A DNA stretch of 64,000 nt from Undaria pinnatifida (GCA_012845835.1 JABAKD010000021.1:6022386-6086385), one strand, 5' to 3'; positions 43,351 to 54,100 are shown, counted from the first letter of the stretch. Notes: generated by a model from the letters alone, not told the origin. Made by a program: numbers and translations.

Positions 43351-43545
43351 GGGCCCCTGCCATTTCACTGCTGTTGTGGTCGCCGTTGTAGGAGGAAGGG
43401 CGCTCCCTCCATTGAGAAGCCACCCAATAAGGAACAGGGGTTGTGGGCTCGATGGAAAACGAAAGCAAAATCGCTCGTACGAAAAAAAATCGGAGAGATT
43501 GAAGGAACGCTGCCACAATAGCATATCAAGCTCGTCGACGCCACA

Positions 43546-43814
43546 TGTTAAATTAATTGTGGGGGAAACAGAGTACCCCCTGCAGGTCTGCCAATTGAGC
43601 CGGTCCTCGGAGAGTACTCACTTTCGTTCCTTCGTAGAGATGTAGCTTTTTTTGTTTCCACCAGAGCCCGGGATAGCTTCTGAGATCGAAGGCACGTGCC
43701 TCCGAGCTACTTCTTAACCCTCCCGAATATAAAGCGCCAACCTTATCATACGAAACCCATCTAAATGGTCTCAAATTCGGATACCTACAGGCCTTTCGAA
43801 GCCGTATCTTAACA
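43546..43814 (-). repeat. 5' LTR of copy 1
   Basis: 269 bp, about 92% identical by eye to the 3' LTR. Ends TG...CA in element orientation; AATA follows at 43,815-43,818. A candidate primer-binding site starts two bases inside. Confidence 0.88.
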
Positions 43815-43818
43815 AATA

Positions 43819-44540
43819 GCCGCCTCAAAATGGGCATAAAAAACCAACAAACTGACTAGCAAAAATATGACACAGTTGTCACCGCACTTCCAATTCCTGC
43901 GATGGGCCTATCGCATAGTACACTACTGATGCACTCATAGGGGAAAACACATAAGACTCCTTCTACGACTGTTTGCCTGTAACACGGGTCATACCATGCC
44001 GTACCCCGGCTGTGGCGGCCAAACACTAACAGTTTGAGTCGCAAGCCCAATTTTTTCACTAGCTGGATAAAAAGCCAAGTGCCACGACAAAGAAGATGAA
44101 AGACACCGAAAACACTGAGACAACAGGTCAAGACTTGACGATGAGATGATAACGAGATCTGCAAATTTACGATCCCGAAAAAAAACATTGACCAAACGCA
44201 ATGCGTGGATTCTTGATGAGAGGAAAAAAGTCGTTGTTTCAACTAAATTGAATCGAACTCAATTCGATTCATTAAAAGGAGTAATTTAGATTCAAAGTTT
44301 CCTTCGTTAATAATACGGGTTTACGTGCCATTAGAAATGAAAGAATCACCATGAACCGGTAGGTGCTTTTTGTGTATATAGGATATGTATTCCTTGCTGT
44401 GTTCGGTGTTCGGTTGGTGTAACTGACAAAACACGACATGCAAATTATTGGATAACGCATTTTTCGGTTAAAACCTGAAGGAATACAGAGCTACCTAGGT
44501 AAATTAACGAAGATATACTCGTACCCCGGGAACTGTGCCA
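43819..44540 (+). repeat. family D/C continuation to the right of copy 1
   Basis: 43,993-44,095 matches 7,213-7,315 (family D) and 44,400-44,500 matches 11,868-11,960. A short C-like piece (CTCGTACCCCGGGAACTGTG) touches the truncated end of copy 2. This is the other half of the repeat into which copy 1 inserted. Confidence 0.55.
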
Positions 44541-46240
44541 CAGTGTCTTCGTCACTCTTGTACCAAACGTGGACTCCATCAGGAAGTACGGTTTCGTGGT
44601 TACTACGGAGCCCATTGGGCGGGGAACACAAGTGTAGCCCGCCGCTAGGAAACGTCTTCCGTTGTTGTGGGAGAGCTCGCGCTGTGCCGCCCCGATCCGC
44701 ATTCGGCGGTAAAGGCGGTTGGTTTGGCGGTGCTGGTCTGAGATTTCGGCCGAATAACGCGTGGTGTGGGGCGGGAGAGGGGGGAGTATTTTTCTCTCTC
44801 CCAGAAAGCTTTGGAGAGTCCCGCCCAATGCGGCTTGGGTAGCTCCGCGATGACGCAACCTAGCGCCTGTACCGATTGATGACCGGTGATCTGCTCCACC
44901 TCCAGCCGTTGGGGGGGGTAGAAACGTCGTCTTGAGTAACATGATTCAGGGGGGACCTCTCTAAAAAATATTCAGCACGTACTGCGTCAGTCCCGCCGAT
45001 AGGTATTTGGGCATGTCCCCGCTGTCGTGCGGGTGGCACAGGTTGTGTCGCGCTCGATGGCTACACACACCGATGAGCGACCGAACCGGGCAGGTTGGAG
45101 CGGGGGATCCAAATTGAGGAGGTTGCTCCCGAGCGGCGAACCGTCCGGGGTCGCGGCGGCTGAGCAGGCACCGACTGCCAGGATCTCGTAGGGGTACGCC
45201 CAGTTAAGCGCGAGTTTAGCCTTAAGTACCTTGGGGTCAGTGTTCGTCTTCACCTTCTGGCGGATGGTGGAGGCAGAGTTGAACACCAATGCCCAACGAT
45301 CCGTAACAGTTAGGTGCTGGACGAAGCGCGTCGGCGAGGCCACGGTTTTGCGGTTAACACGAGAAACGACGAGGGCGTGGTGTGCGCGGACAATGTCGCT
45401 TGCGCGCCTTTGCCGGTCGGTGGTTAAGTCGCAATAGGCCAGGTGGTCACGTGCCAGACTCTGGTGTCGTAGGACGCCATTGCGGTCAAACACTGCCATG
45501 GGAGTCTACCCATGTGGATCTCGTTGGGCGCCAGACCCGTCGCCGTGAAGACGGAACGGTTGTACGTGAATTTGACGTGAGGAAGATGCGTCTTGTCGCT
45601 TGTTGACGACCACAGCCATCATTTAGGCCATGGTGTGGTTTACCCGCTCATCGCCCCCGGTACAATTATGACAATAGGAGCTGTAGAAACCTTGTACACA
45701 CACAACAGCTGATGCGCAGCTTATGACAGCTTGGAGAAAACCTGCAGGCCGTTGTCCGAGATTATGGTGCGCGGGAACCCCCACAAAGAGATGGATTTGT
45801 TCACCACGACTTGGCTGCACCCTCCGCGGTGAACTCCGCGGCAGCGACGGGGAACATGTCGGCCCGACGACTGAAGAGATCGGTGAACAGCAGGATGCAG
45901 GTATTGCCTCGTGGTGTGACCGGGAGGGGCCCGATTTAACCGGCACTGGCGGCGATAGCTGGGCTTTCCAGTAGATGCATTGGTACGATTGGCCAGCGGT
46001 CAGTCGGTCGTGGGGTTTCCCGGGCTTGACATTTCAAGCAGTGGCGAACACACCACCGGGTGCAGAAATTCATGCCAATCCATTAATATAACCGCTTCAA
46101 AGTAGGCAACGTGCCCGCGGTGCCAACGTGACAAGAGACCGTCGAGGGACAAGCTTTCATGATCAAAGAGCGCATGGCCAGGGGGGTGTAGATGCGAACC
46201 GCTCATCGTTTAGCAGTCAAGTAGCTCATGCCACAGAGTT
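44541..46240 (-). pseudogene. integrase, chromodomain, Tudor-like remnant (copy 2)
   Basis: Spread over several frames. GGDERVNHTMA (around 45,640) keeps the catalytic Glu block; SLARDHLAYCDLTTDRQRR and RALVVSRVNRK match copy 1. The chromodomain-like MEQITGHQSVQALG and HWAGLSKAFWERE lie at about 44,800-44,900. No stop follows it, and the reading goes on into RIGAAQRELSHNNG of the Tudor-like extension until the truncation. Confidence 0.8.
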
Positions 46241-47400
46241 CGATTGTCAGACATTATTGGCGGCGGTGTCGGGTTACTGACGAGTAGGACGATATCGTCG
46301 TTGGTTGTATGTACTGGACCTTTACCTGCCAGCTCCTGGATGTCTGAGAGGGAGGGACGCTTGTGCGCGGGGTAGCGCGCCAAAACGTCGGGCGGCAGAC
46401 CGACGGCCGGCCGATAAAGATTTACATATCGTGGCATGGCACGTCGACTCAGCGGGCTGCTCTCGCTTCCAATCGCGGAATGCGAAGAACGCGCGACGCA
46501 ATCAGTAAACAGAAATTCAGCAGCGTCGTCGAGGGCATCCGACATTGTAGGTGCAGTCGGCTTGTTACCAGAAGAAGGCGCAAGCAGCTTCCATAGGCTC
46601 TGCGTGGTCGCGGTCGAACAGAAGTGGCACCGTGTTGAACGTTGAGTCGGCAAGAGCAGGAATCGCGGCAGCGGGCAGAGCCGGCAGCCGCCGTGGGACT
46701 CGCGGCGGGGTTGTACCTCGCCCGGAAGATGGCCGAGGAGACGGCCGGGCCCAAATCCATACTTTACAGCGGGGGTGCACTACCCGTTGCTGTCGCTGTT
46801 CGTCGACGCGTCGTCGACGAAGGAGGGGCTGGAGTGCCAAACAAGGCAGAGACGAGCACAGTCGAACCGGTGGTAGCGGCGGGGCCCATCTCTCTGTATA
46901 ATTCATTGATAGAGGAGTTGGTCGTGCGATGGGAGTCGCTGCAGCCACGGCTTTCGTGGAACACGTGCTTACCCCGATGGGTGTGGCAGATATCGAAGCC
47001 AGAACGGTGCCAGCGGCATACAAAATCAACCCGCGGCTGGTAGAGCCTTCGCTGGTGGCGACGGAGGCAGAAATACGAACGACGAATCCCCCCGTGGGAG
47101 CAGAAAATACGTCAATCGTTATACGTTGCTCATGGGTACGAAAATGATGAAGTGCGCTAGAGGCGAGAGGGAGTCCACCCAAGGCAGCATGTTCAGTGCG
47201 GGGCACGATTCCACCTATGACGGTGATTTCGGCGAAGGGCATGAGGCCACCCGAGTCAGTGCGTTCGCTGCGGGGCTCGAATGCACCTAGAGCAGTGCTT
47301 TCAGTGCGGGGCACGAGTGCACCCGAACCGACCCCTTGGATCGGCAAGGAGGGGGCGAGCAGCCCGCCGGTCCGTGTAGATACCACGATCTCCAACGGGG
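46210..47400 (-). pseudogene. RNase H-integrase linker (copy 2)
   Basis: Equivalent of 31,804-32,950 of copy 1. The RT-frame stop after TGSAPPL is TAA here and TAG in copy 1 at the same position, with an ATG two codons later in both. The upstream part carries several copies of a Pro-Arg-Thr-Glu repeat (LVPRTESTALG, IVPRTEHAALG), where copy 1 has one. Confidence 0.65.
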
Positions 47401-47757
47401 TTGAGGCTTGTCAACCCCACGGAATCGAAGTATGTCAAGCCACTTTAGGCGTACTCCGTAGCAGGCTCTGGCAAGCGGGCCAAACAATCGCCAACGCCGA
47501 TGGTGCTGCCTTTGCCGTATTCGAGTGTGCAATCGAACGCTGTGACGAACTCAAGCTACCTCTTGATTCGTGCATTGAGGGTCCCTACTTTGTCAATGCT
47601 CTCCTTGTTCCTTACTGCCGGAGGATATGCGGAACATCGTTCCCCACAGTACCCTCAGAGGCGTTAAGCAGCCCAAACAATGCTGCCGGTCCCTTCAAAG
47701 CTAAAGAAGTCCATTGCCTCTCCGAGTCAAGCGTTGCTCGATTGATGTACGCGACTT
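47401..47757 (-). pseudogene. RNase H C-terminal remnant (copy 2)
   Basis: The minus strand keeps NRATLDSERQWTSL and decayed sequence to the end of RNase H. It starts abruptly at the deletion point near 47,757, beyond which protease-linker sequence follows. RT and the first RNase H Asp are absent. Confidence 0.65.
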
Positions 47758-48480
47758 TCAAAGTAAACGAAACATCTTCCAGCGTCACAGTACCCCCACA
47801 AAACAGGGGCCGTGCTCTGACAGCGCAAGGTTAGGACAGACGCCAGAAGCTATATCCAAACCTTCACGGCATTTAGTTGGCCAACGCGGCCGAAAAACAG
47901 GTCAAAATTATGAAGGGGAGCTTCCGAGCAGTGGCCGATGTCAACTTCCCGTCCCCGGCGCGGTCGAGATTTCTTGGTTCTTGCATTCGCAGTGCAGGTG
48001 CGGAACCAATTAGGCGAGGCCGGATGCGCCGACCCGGTCACTGTCGGGAATAGCTTCGCGATAGGCCGAAATCGCGTCATCAAGCAAACTTTTCCTCTCA
48101 CACTGGCATGGGTTTTTGGCCCTGGGATCATACGCGCGGCGACCAATGTTGCACGCTGGGTCCACAGGTCTGGATTCAGCCTGAAGTTTCTTGTCAGAGC
48201 TCAAAAGATGGTATTTGTGTGGCTGGATTCTGCGTGAATTTTTCTTAGGCAGGTGCCCGAAAACACGGCTTTGTGCTTCTCCCTGTTTCCAACACCGGAG
48301 TCAAAGTTGCGAACGCCTCGACCGATGCGTTAGCGTGTGCTTGGACTAGGCGACGACATGATGAGCTCCACTCTTCGATGGTCTTGAAAAATCCTGGTCT
48401 TTTCGGCCATCATTCACTACTCCGCTCAAAAAAATGGCACGTCATCGACGACAAACGAACGAAGGGGACCACGGATTAAG
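47758..48480 (-). pseudogene. NADAR remnant and linker (copy 2)
   Basis: 47,990-48,480 corresponds base by base to the NADAR region of copy 1 (35,605-36,070). The plus-strand blocks are TCAAAGTTGCGAACGCCTCG and GACGACATGATGAGCTCCAC. The C-terminal half reads SSDKKLQAESRPVDPACNI and AYREAIPDSD. Several frameshifts break it. At the two codons that are stops in copy 1 it has GGA and CAC. 47,758-47,990 matches the linker before the DTG, which is deleted. Confidence 0.75.
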
Positions 48481-49120
48481 ATGCGATGGGGGCTGCCAGA
48501 AAAACACCAATTGGTCGGTTCGAGGTTTCGAGAGAAGGGTCACAAGCCGTGTTGGATTTTGGGCCTGCAATGCTCCCGTCCGGGAAATCCAGGCTTGGGG
48601 AGCACGACGCGAGTCCGAACCCTTGGTTTCTTGCCTCGGGTTTGCTTCGCTTGTTGGCTGAAAAACACGGGAATACGCTGTAGCTGCGCCCGAAACAAAT
48701 GGCAAAAACCGACGGTGACAGCCCGTCGGTAGCCTCGTTGAACATTTGGGTCTGCAATGGTTCTTTCTGGGAACACCAGTCCTCGGGTCGTTGGGCCTGA
48801 AGTGTCTCCTCGCGGGAACAACAGGCCTCGGGAGCATGATGTGAGCTCGAAGCCGCGGTTTCTTGCCCCGAGGTCTCTACAATTGCAGGTGGAACCACGT
48901 GAAAAGCCGCCCTCACTGCACCCCAAAAACAGTCTGACATCGAAAGTGTCAACCCGTCGGTAGCCTCGTTGGACAATTTGGTCTGCAATCTCTCACTCTG
49001 GGAACACCAGTCTTCGGCACGTTGGGCCTGTAGGAACACCAGGCCTCGATAGCACAATGCGAGCGTAAACCAACGATTTCTCACGTCGTGGTCTCTTTGA
49101 TCTTTAGCATATTATCCCAA
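48480..49120 (-). repeat. expanded linker repeat (about three units)
   Basis: Units of about 200-240 bp near 48,540, 48,745 and 48,965, each with GGGAACACCAGTC and TTGGGCCTG, then GCATGATGTGAG-like blocks. They encode repeated EDWCSQ and EATDGLSPS motifs. Copy 1 has the equivalent once, at 36,110-36,260. Confidence 0.75.
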
Positions 49121-50610
49121 GAAAACGTTTCTAACCGCGCCAGAAGAGACAGGGGTTGTGAGCTGCTTCTGAGAGTCGCGGTTGTTCCGTAAATTTACGG
49201 GAACAGCGTCCAGCTAATCAGGCTCGAGGCCGTGGCGTCGCCACTGGCCCGACGCGCAGTGTCGGATTTTTTTCCTGTGCCACTGGGGCAGACGTAGCTT
49301 GAAACACGTGGGCTAGCTTGCGACAAGACGAAGCAGTGCGCGTAGACCCTGTGGTCGTTTCTTGGAGCGGGGTTCGGGAACGTGGCAACACTGATTGTAC
49401 TCCAGGAGGCTATATTCCTGTAGGCCTTATTGAGAAGGGAGACGAGGTAGCTACGCCTGTCGACTCCTCCTTGATAAAAAAAAAAGAAGAACGCCCGCTA
49501 CCATCGCGAGCAAACACCGGATCGAGCCTTGCGAACGATCTCCGTGTTTTAGTGTTGGCCTTCCCACACCTCATACAAACCGCCACCGCGTGGTCAGAAA
49601 GAGTGTTTGAGGGTCGGTCGTCCTACACCTCGAACCGACCGTCACCGCCTGGTCAGGGACAGGTTGGGATAAACACGTTCTCGGAAAAAGGCAAAGCGCC
49701 TACACCGCAGCAGTTTGCTGCGCGACGCGTGACTGGGGGGCAGCACGCAAAGTACAGGCTCCCGTGCCATGGCTGATGGGGGCAGCGTTTACAGCGCGTA
49801 CACATATTCCCGTGTTTATGCCGCCACTGCGAGAAACGGTGCCGGAGGCGTGGTGGTCGTCGCCGACCACGGACCATGACCGAGGGGAACGTCGCTTGAA
49901 GCGTGTGTTCTCGCCGTCGAAACAATATACCTGGCTGGGGGGAACCACGTCCGAAGCGCTGGTTCCCGTCGCCGGCACTACGCCGTGACAATCGTCCGCA
50001 GACGGCGTGGGAGCCCGTGGGCCCTTGGTAGAGGCACTTTGTGCTCCGTTATTGGACAGGCTAGCAACAATAACACGATCGTCTTCTGAGACAAAAAGAG
50101 CTATCCCGTACAGTGTTGTCGACGGTGCCGTACCACTGTCGAGCTGTCGATAGCAGGTACGGAATGTGCCAGGCTCGCGCGCGTGAGTATTTCCGCCCGG
50201 GTTATTGGCGGCTCCAAAGGGCATTCGACGAGCAGGAGCGTGGGCAGAAGGGGCGGGTGAGGGCGAGATACCACCATGGTGATCCGACGCGTATGTGCTC
50301 TCGTTGTGACATTTTATTTGGCCCTGATCCTTGTTGTACCCTCGCGATCGACCAGAACGATTGCGACGATTTTTCTTGTGGTTGCTCGGGCGGGAAGATT
50401 TACCGTATCGACGGTATCAGACAATGCGTGCTTGCCAACGACGGTATGCGTCATCATCGCCAAGTTGGCTAAATTCAGGACTCAAAGAGCTGCTCACATA
50501 GCTTAAACCAGTGGTCTTGTCCGTGGCAGTTGCGGCAAAGCTCCCGTTTTCTCGGACGGCATCAGCGCGAGAGGAGGGTGAAAGGAGACCGCCGCAAAGG
50601 GCAGGGTCGT
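49121..50610 (-). pseudogene. gag-NADAR linker and gag end (copy 2)
   Basis: Decayed equivalent of 36,370-37,650 of copy 1. Recognisable pieces include REPGTFRTCYRQLDSGTA and the duplicated ASDVVPPSQ-like region. The CCHC knuckle segment is degraded, with only the LSPEFSQLGDDDAYRRWQAR tail clear near 50,430. Confidence 0.6.
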
Positions 50611-51395
50611 CTGTCTTTAACGAGGCACTAACGGCGAAACCTTCTGCATTATGATGCTCTTCTAGTGGCCAGCGGTGCGATATGTGATCAGGCCAAGAGT
50701 CCGATAAGTCATCGACGCTCATCGCAGTTCGATGATGGCGCGATCCCGTCATCAGACAAACCGACTGGGACGGGACTACGCCCTGGCCACGCCCATGATC
50801 GGCAGGCCGGGGCCCCCACGGGGCGGATGGCCGCGCCCAAAAGGAAGAAAAACAAATATTTCGCCGTTGACGGCCGGTTTGTTATTATGCGCACAGTAAC
50901 CAAACGCCCGCAACATAGCATCAACAAGTCGTATGGCCGTGGGTCCGTTGCCTTCGAACCAGGGTACAACGCAGGAATGATAGCCGTAACTTGATCGTTC
51001 ATTGTCTTTAACGAGGCACTACTGACGAAACCTTCTGCATAATGATGATCTTCTAGTGGCCAGTGGTGCGATATGTGGTCAGGCCAAGAGTCCGATAAAT
51101 CATCGATGATCATGGCAGTTGGATGATGGCGCGATCCCGTTATCAACCAAACCGACTGGGACAGCACTACTCCCTGGCCACGCCCATGATCGGCGGGCCG
51201 GGGCCCCCACGGGGCGGATGGCCTCGCCCAACAAGAAGAAAAATAAATAATTCGCCGTTGACGTCAGATTTGTTTTTATGCGCATAGTTACCAATAGCCC
51301 GCAACATAGCATCAACGAAGGGTATGGCCGCGAGTCCGCTGCCTTCGAACCAGGGTACAACTCGGGAATGATAGATTTAACTTGCTCGTTCACCG
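50611..51395 (-). repeat. tandem duplication of about 393 bp in gag (copy 2)
   Basis: Both units begin TGTCTTTAACGAGGCACTA (50,611 and 51,004) and continue through GGCCAGTGGTGCGATATGTG and 'ATGGCCGCGCCCAAAAGG'-like blocks. Copy 1 has one unit (about 37,770-38,165), so the duplication is specific to copy 2 or its lineage. Confidence 0.85.
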
Positions 51396-52300
51396 CCACC
51401 CGAACCACCTCCCACACTACATCCGTCTCACCAGACCAAACATGCTCACTCCACGCAGAGGTCGACACAAGTACGCGAAACTCCCGACTGAATCAGTAAA
51501 AGGCGTGCCGTAACGTATTCCAAAAGAGTGCAACTTAGTGTAGCCCTCCTTTGTGACAACCCCCTCTAAGTGCGTCATCAGTAGACGTAATAGGAGGGTC
51601 AAAACCTGTGCCCTAGGTGCTACTCCTGCCATAGCTCTTGACACCTCTTGCCATCTACCACGGCCATCTTGCTGTGGTCCGTGCTCGAGGCCGAAGACGA
51701 GCGGGAGGAGGTTGACGAGCTGTCCCACGCCAAACGTCATCTCGCGCCGTTCCTCCGCCGTCCTTTGCCTCCGCCAGAGCTGTATCAACTGCTCCGGTTG
51801 TTGTGACCAAACGTTCCCCCTCGGCGGCGCCCTGATCCAGCATCAGAACCCGATGCACCTCCCTCTCCTCCACCACTACTGTCACGCCCGCTGCGATGGT
51901 GGTTGTCGCCACCCCCAATTTTTTTCAACCACCTCAGAAGCCACGACCCCCACGGCCGCACGAGTGCTGTCTCCACTGCCGCGACTGTCGCTGCGTCGCT
52001 GTTTCCCCCAGTTGCGTTCAGCCAACTCTTCCTCCGTGGTTCGGCTAGAAGAATAGGTCGGAGGGCTCGTCGTGGGCCATCAACATATCCTTGACGCGGG
52101 CTATGGTCGAAGCGGATCTCGTTTGTCTGGCATGGGGTGTGCAAGATATGCGACTCCAGGCCGCTTCCATTGAAAAGACGTCTGCTTGCGGCGACGGCGG
52201 CCTGTGTGACGTGAGGAGGGCGTAAGCCGTTTCCACCTCTGCGGTCTCCAACGCTAGGGAGAGGGCTGCCCTCCGTGCAGACGCCGTGCACGCGACGGTG
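51396..52300 (-). pseudogene. gag central and N-terminal parts (copy 2)
   Basis: Pieces in several frames: WQEVSRAMAG (sense where copy 1 has a stop), a Gly/Ser-rich segment, and YALLTSHRPPSPQADVF. The Arg/Ser-rich start of copy 1 is missing; the gag N-terminus ends near 52,300. Confidence 0.65.
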
Positions 52301-52310
52301 CCCTAGACAG

Positions 52311-52577
52311 TACTGTTTCAGGTACCCCCAGAAAATGAAACCGCTTGGAGATTGACAGGTCCTCCCGTATATCCGGCCGACCTGGTATCCCGCCGTTTAA
52401 GGGGGCGAGGAGCTATATATAGTTATGTTTAGGTAAGCAATTGGTAAACCTTGTGCTTACCATAACTGAGCCTTAAAACACCCCCCCCACCCTGAAACGG
52501 AGGGGTAGCAGGTCGGCCGTAAATACGGGATGACCTGTCAATATCAAAGCGGTTTCATTCACCGCGGAAACCAGTGA
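52311..52577. mobile_element. foldback element (MITE-like) in the copy 2 leader
   Basis: Long inverted repeat. The left arm starts AATGAAACCGCTTGGAGATT, then GACAGGTCCTCCCGTATATC (from 52,334). It matches the complement of the right arm ending GTCAATATCAAAGCGGTTTC then ATT (to 52,559), and weaker pairing extends to 52,311 and 52,577. The centre has a second palindrome (AGTTATG, GGTAAGCA, TGCTTACC, ATAACT). No target duplication is clear. Not present in copy 1. Confidence 0.75.
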
Positions 52578-52686
52578 AAATATTTCTCATGTTTGACATG
52601 GGCAAAGTCTAAAAGGTATATTATTGTGGATGGTAGGAATCGACTCCTCGACACAAAAGACCAAGGTCCTGCAGACGACTTCATGT

Positions 52687-52956
52687 TGTAGGACATTGGG
52701 CGAGGACACAGAGTGTCTCTTGCAGGTCTGCTAATTGGGCAGGCCCTCGGAGAGTACTCACTTTCCTAGCCTTCGCATAGACGTAGCTTTATTCGGTTCC
52801 ACCAGAGCCCTGGATGGCTTCTGCGATCCGAGGCACGTGCCTCCGATCTATTGCCTGACTACTCCGAATATATCACGCCAGCCTTGTTATACGAAACCCA
52901 TACAAATCATCTCAATTCGGATTTTTTAATGGCCTTTCGCAGGCCGTATCATAACC
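52687..52956 (-). repeat. 5' LTR of copy 2
   Basis: About 270 bp aligning with the copy 1 LTRs (AGGTCTGCTAATTGGGCAGG, AGAGTACTCACTTTC, CGAGGCACGTGCCTCCGATC). The element-orientation start is degraded (GTTATGATACGG). Confidence 0.85.
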
Positions 52957-52999
52957 GTGTGCATTTATGCTATCTAAGGCGGTTGAATATATCCCTCTC

Positions 53000-53490
53000 C
53001 CTTCCCCCCCCCCCCCTATTCTCACCGGTTGTACGATTTACAGGATATGCATGATAAACTGACGCGTTCCTCCCATAACCGTTAGTTTGTTCCCCTTGAA
53101 GGGTTTCTCGCTGAAACACAAATTTAGTTGCCCCCGCCCTCTACTACCCCGCCTCCCTCCACTCCGGGCCCCCGCGCCATAAACAATCTCCGCCTTTCTC
53201 TCACCGGTTGTTCGGCTCACAAGATTTACGAACATGTACGGATGACGCCCTTTCTTCCACACAACTGATAGATTTCTTCCCCCTCAAAAACGGGTTGTAT
53301 TGTTTCCACGTACAGAGTGATCAACATCACCCTGTTGACCCTGGTACAAGCTATGTTGTAGTTCCAAGTGGAGTGGCCGACCTATATCCTTGATGAGGGC
53401 ACACTAAGTAATACGCGCGATCGGAGTCACACACAGGTTGCAATGATGGGGTTCGACTATATCTTCGATATCACAGCTGGAGTGTATATA
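53000..53490 (+). repeat. family B (partial) with A core
   Basis: C-rich spacer, AGGATATGCATGATAAACTG, CACCCTGTTGACCCTGGTAC, then the A core at 53,390-53,490 (TGATGGGGTTCGACTATATC). Confidence 0.75.
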
Positions 53491-53690
53491 TATCATGATA
53501 CATATTGTATCAAAAATACTTTATTATACACTAAATATCAAACGCCGTTAGATCAATCAACCAAGCTAGAGGGGAGACGTTGGACGTTTGACACGAAACC
53601 GCGCAGAAAACGTCATGAACAATGCGAAACCTTGACCCTATAGAACCGTTACGCGGCCTATAGAACCGTTAAGGGTTTTCTGAGCATGGC
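53491..53690. other. no supportable gene
   Basis: AT-rich, with an almost direct repeat CCTATAGAACCGTTA at 53,636 and 53,657. Confidence 0.4.
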
Positions 53691-54100
53691 CGAAGGTTAC
53701 CATATTTCGTAAAGCAAACAGTTATCGGTGGTGAGGAACTCTCACAGGACAGAGGCTCAGAACAGCAAGCTTTGTGTGAGCAAAGACAAAGGTTACCTTT
53801 CGTCGCGAATCAAACAGTTATCGGTGATGCGGAACTCTCACCCTAAATCTGCACAAAACAGCAGGCTTTGTGCGAGCAGAGACGACGGTTACCTTATTTC
53901 GCGTACCGATCGGTTATCGGTGGCGCGGAACTCTCACACCACAGCGGCACAGTACAGCAAGCTTTGAGTGAGCAGAGACGAAGGTTACCTCATTTCGCGA
54001 ACCGATTAGTTATCGGTGGTGCGGAACTCTCACACCACAGCACAGAACAGCACGCTAGATGTGAAGGCAGAGACGAAGGTTACCCTTTTTCGCAGACCGG
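53691..54100 (+). repeat. four 96-bp tandem repeats
   Basis: GTTATCGGTG starts at 53,721, 53,817, 53,913 and 54,009, an exact 96-bp period. Each unit continues GCGGAACTCTCACAC, ACAGCAAGCTTTG, GAGCAGAGACGAAGGTTACC. Because 96 is a multiple of three, an open frame (53,728-53,967) encodes a 32-residue repeat (RNSH, AQNSKLC, GYL). Coding cannot be claimed from that alone. Confidence 0.9.

Larger units (their letters stand above)
40241..43545 (-). other. 5' leader of copy 1
   Basis: 3.3 kb between the 5' LTR and gag, very long for a gypsy leader. It contains the 83-bp tandem array and otherwise only short overlapping frames. Minus ORF 42,614-43,516 (300 codons) is Arg/Ser-rich. It repeats a segment twice (GRHCFAEHT/GRHCSSEHT in the overlapping frame) at 43,145-43,350, and it is probably leader sequence rather than a gene. 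The minus-strand start of the leader reads TG then TGGCGTCGACGAG, a candidate primer-binding site. Confidence 0.55.
28754..43814 (-). mobile_element. Ty3/gypsy LTR retrotransposon with NADAR domain (copy 1)
   Basis: A complete element of about 15.06 kb. The LTRs lie at 28,754-29,021 and 43,546-43,814, with about 20 differences between them by eye, so it is an old insertion. The duplication AATA is seen at 28,750-28,753 and 43,815-43,818. Minus-strand order: leader with tandem array, gag, repetitive linker, NADAR, protease, RT, RNase H, linker, integrase, chromodomain, Tudor-like domain, 3' UTR. This order (RT-RH before integrase) and the integrase chromodomain place it in Ty3/gypsy. At least five nonsense codons and several frameshifts make this copy non-autonomous. 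It is longer than most gypsy elements because of the leader, the linkers and the NADAR domain. Confidence 0.9.
44541..52956 (-). mobile_element. Ty3/gypsy element, decayed copy 2
   Basis: The same minus-strand layout as copy 1 with a 5' LTR at 52,687-52,956. The 3' end is cut in the Tudor-like region at about 44,541, so 3' UTR and 3' LTR are missing. RT and the DTG protease are removed by a deletion at about 47,757. Parts of gag are duplicated. All remaining ORFs are broken, so it is inactive. Comparison with copy 1 separates private stops from shared ones. Confidence 0.88.

Noticed and set aside
42614-43516. 300-codon minus-strand ORF as an extra retrotransposon gene
   Set aside because: It lies in the leader, includes a duplicated non-coding segment, is low complexity, and has no counterpart in copy 2.
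43526-43545. Assigning a specific tRNA primer to the candidate primer-binding site
   Set aside because: TGGCGTCGACGAG differs from the equivalent positions in copies 2 and 3, so the primer cannot be named.
44541-44560. 3' LTR for copy 2 at its left end
   Set aside because: No LTR sequence is present; the element stops inside the Tudor-like region against family C sequence.
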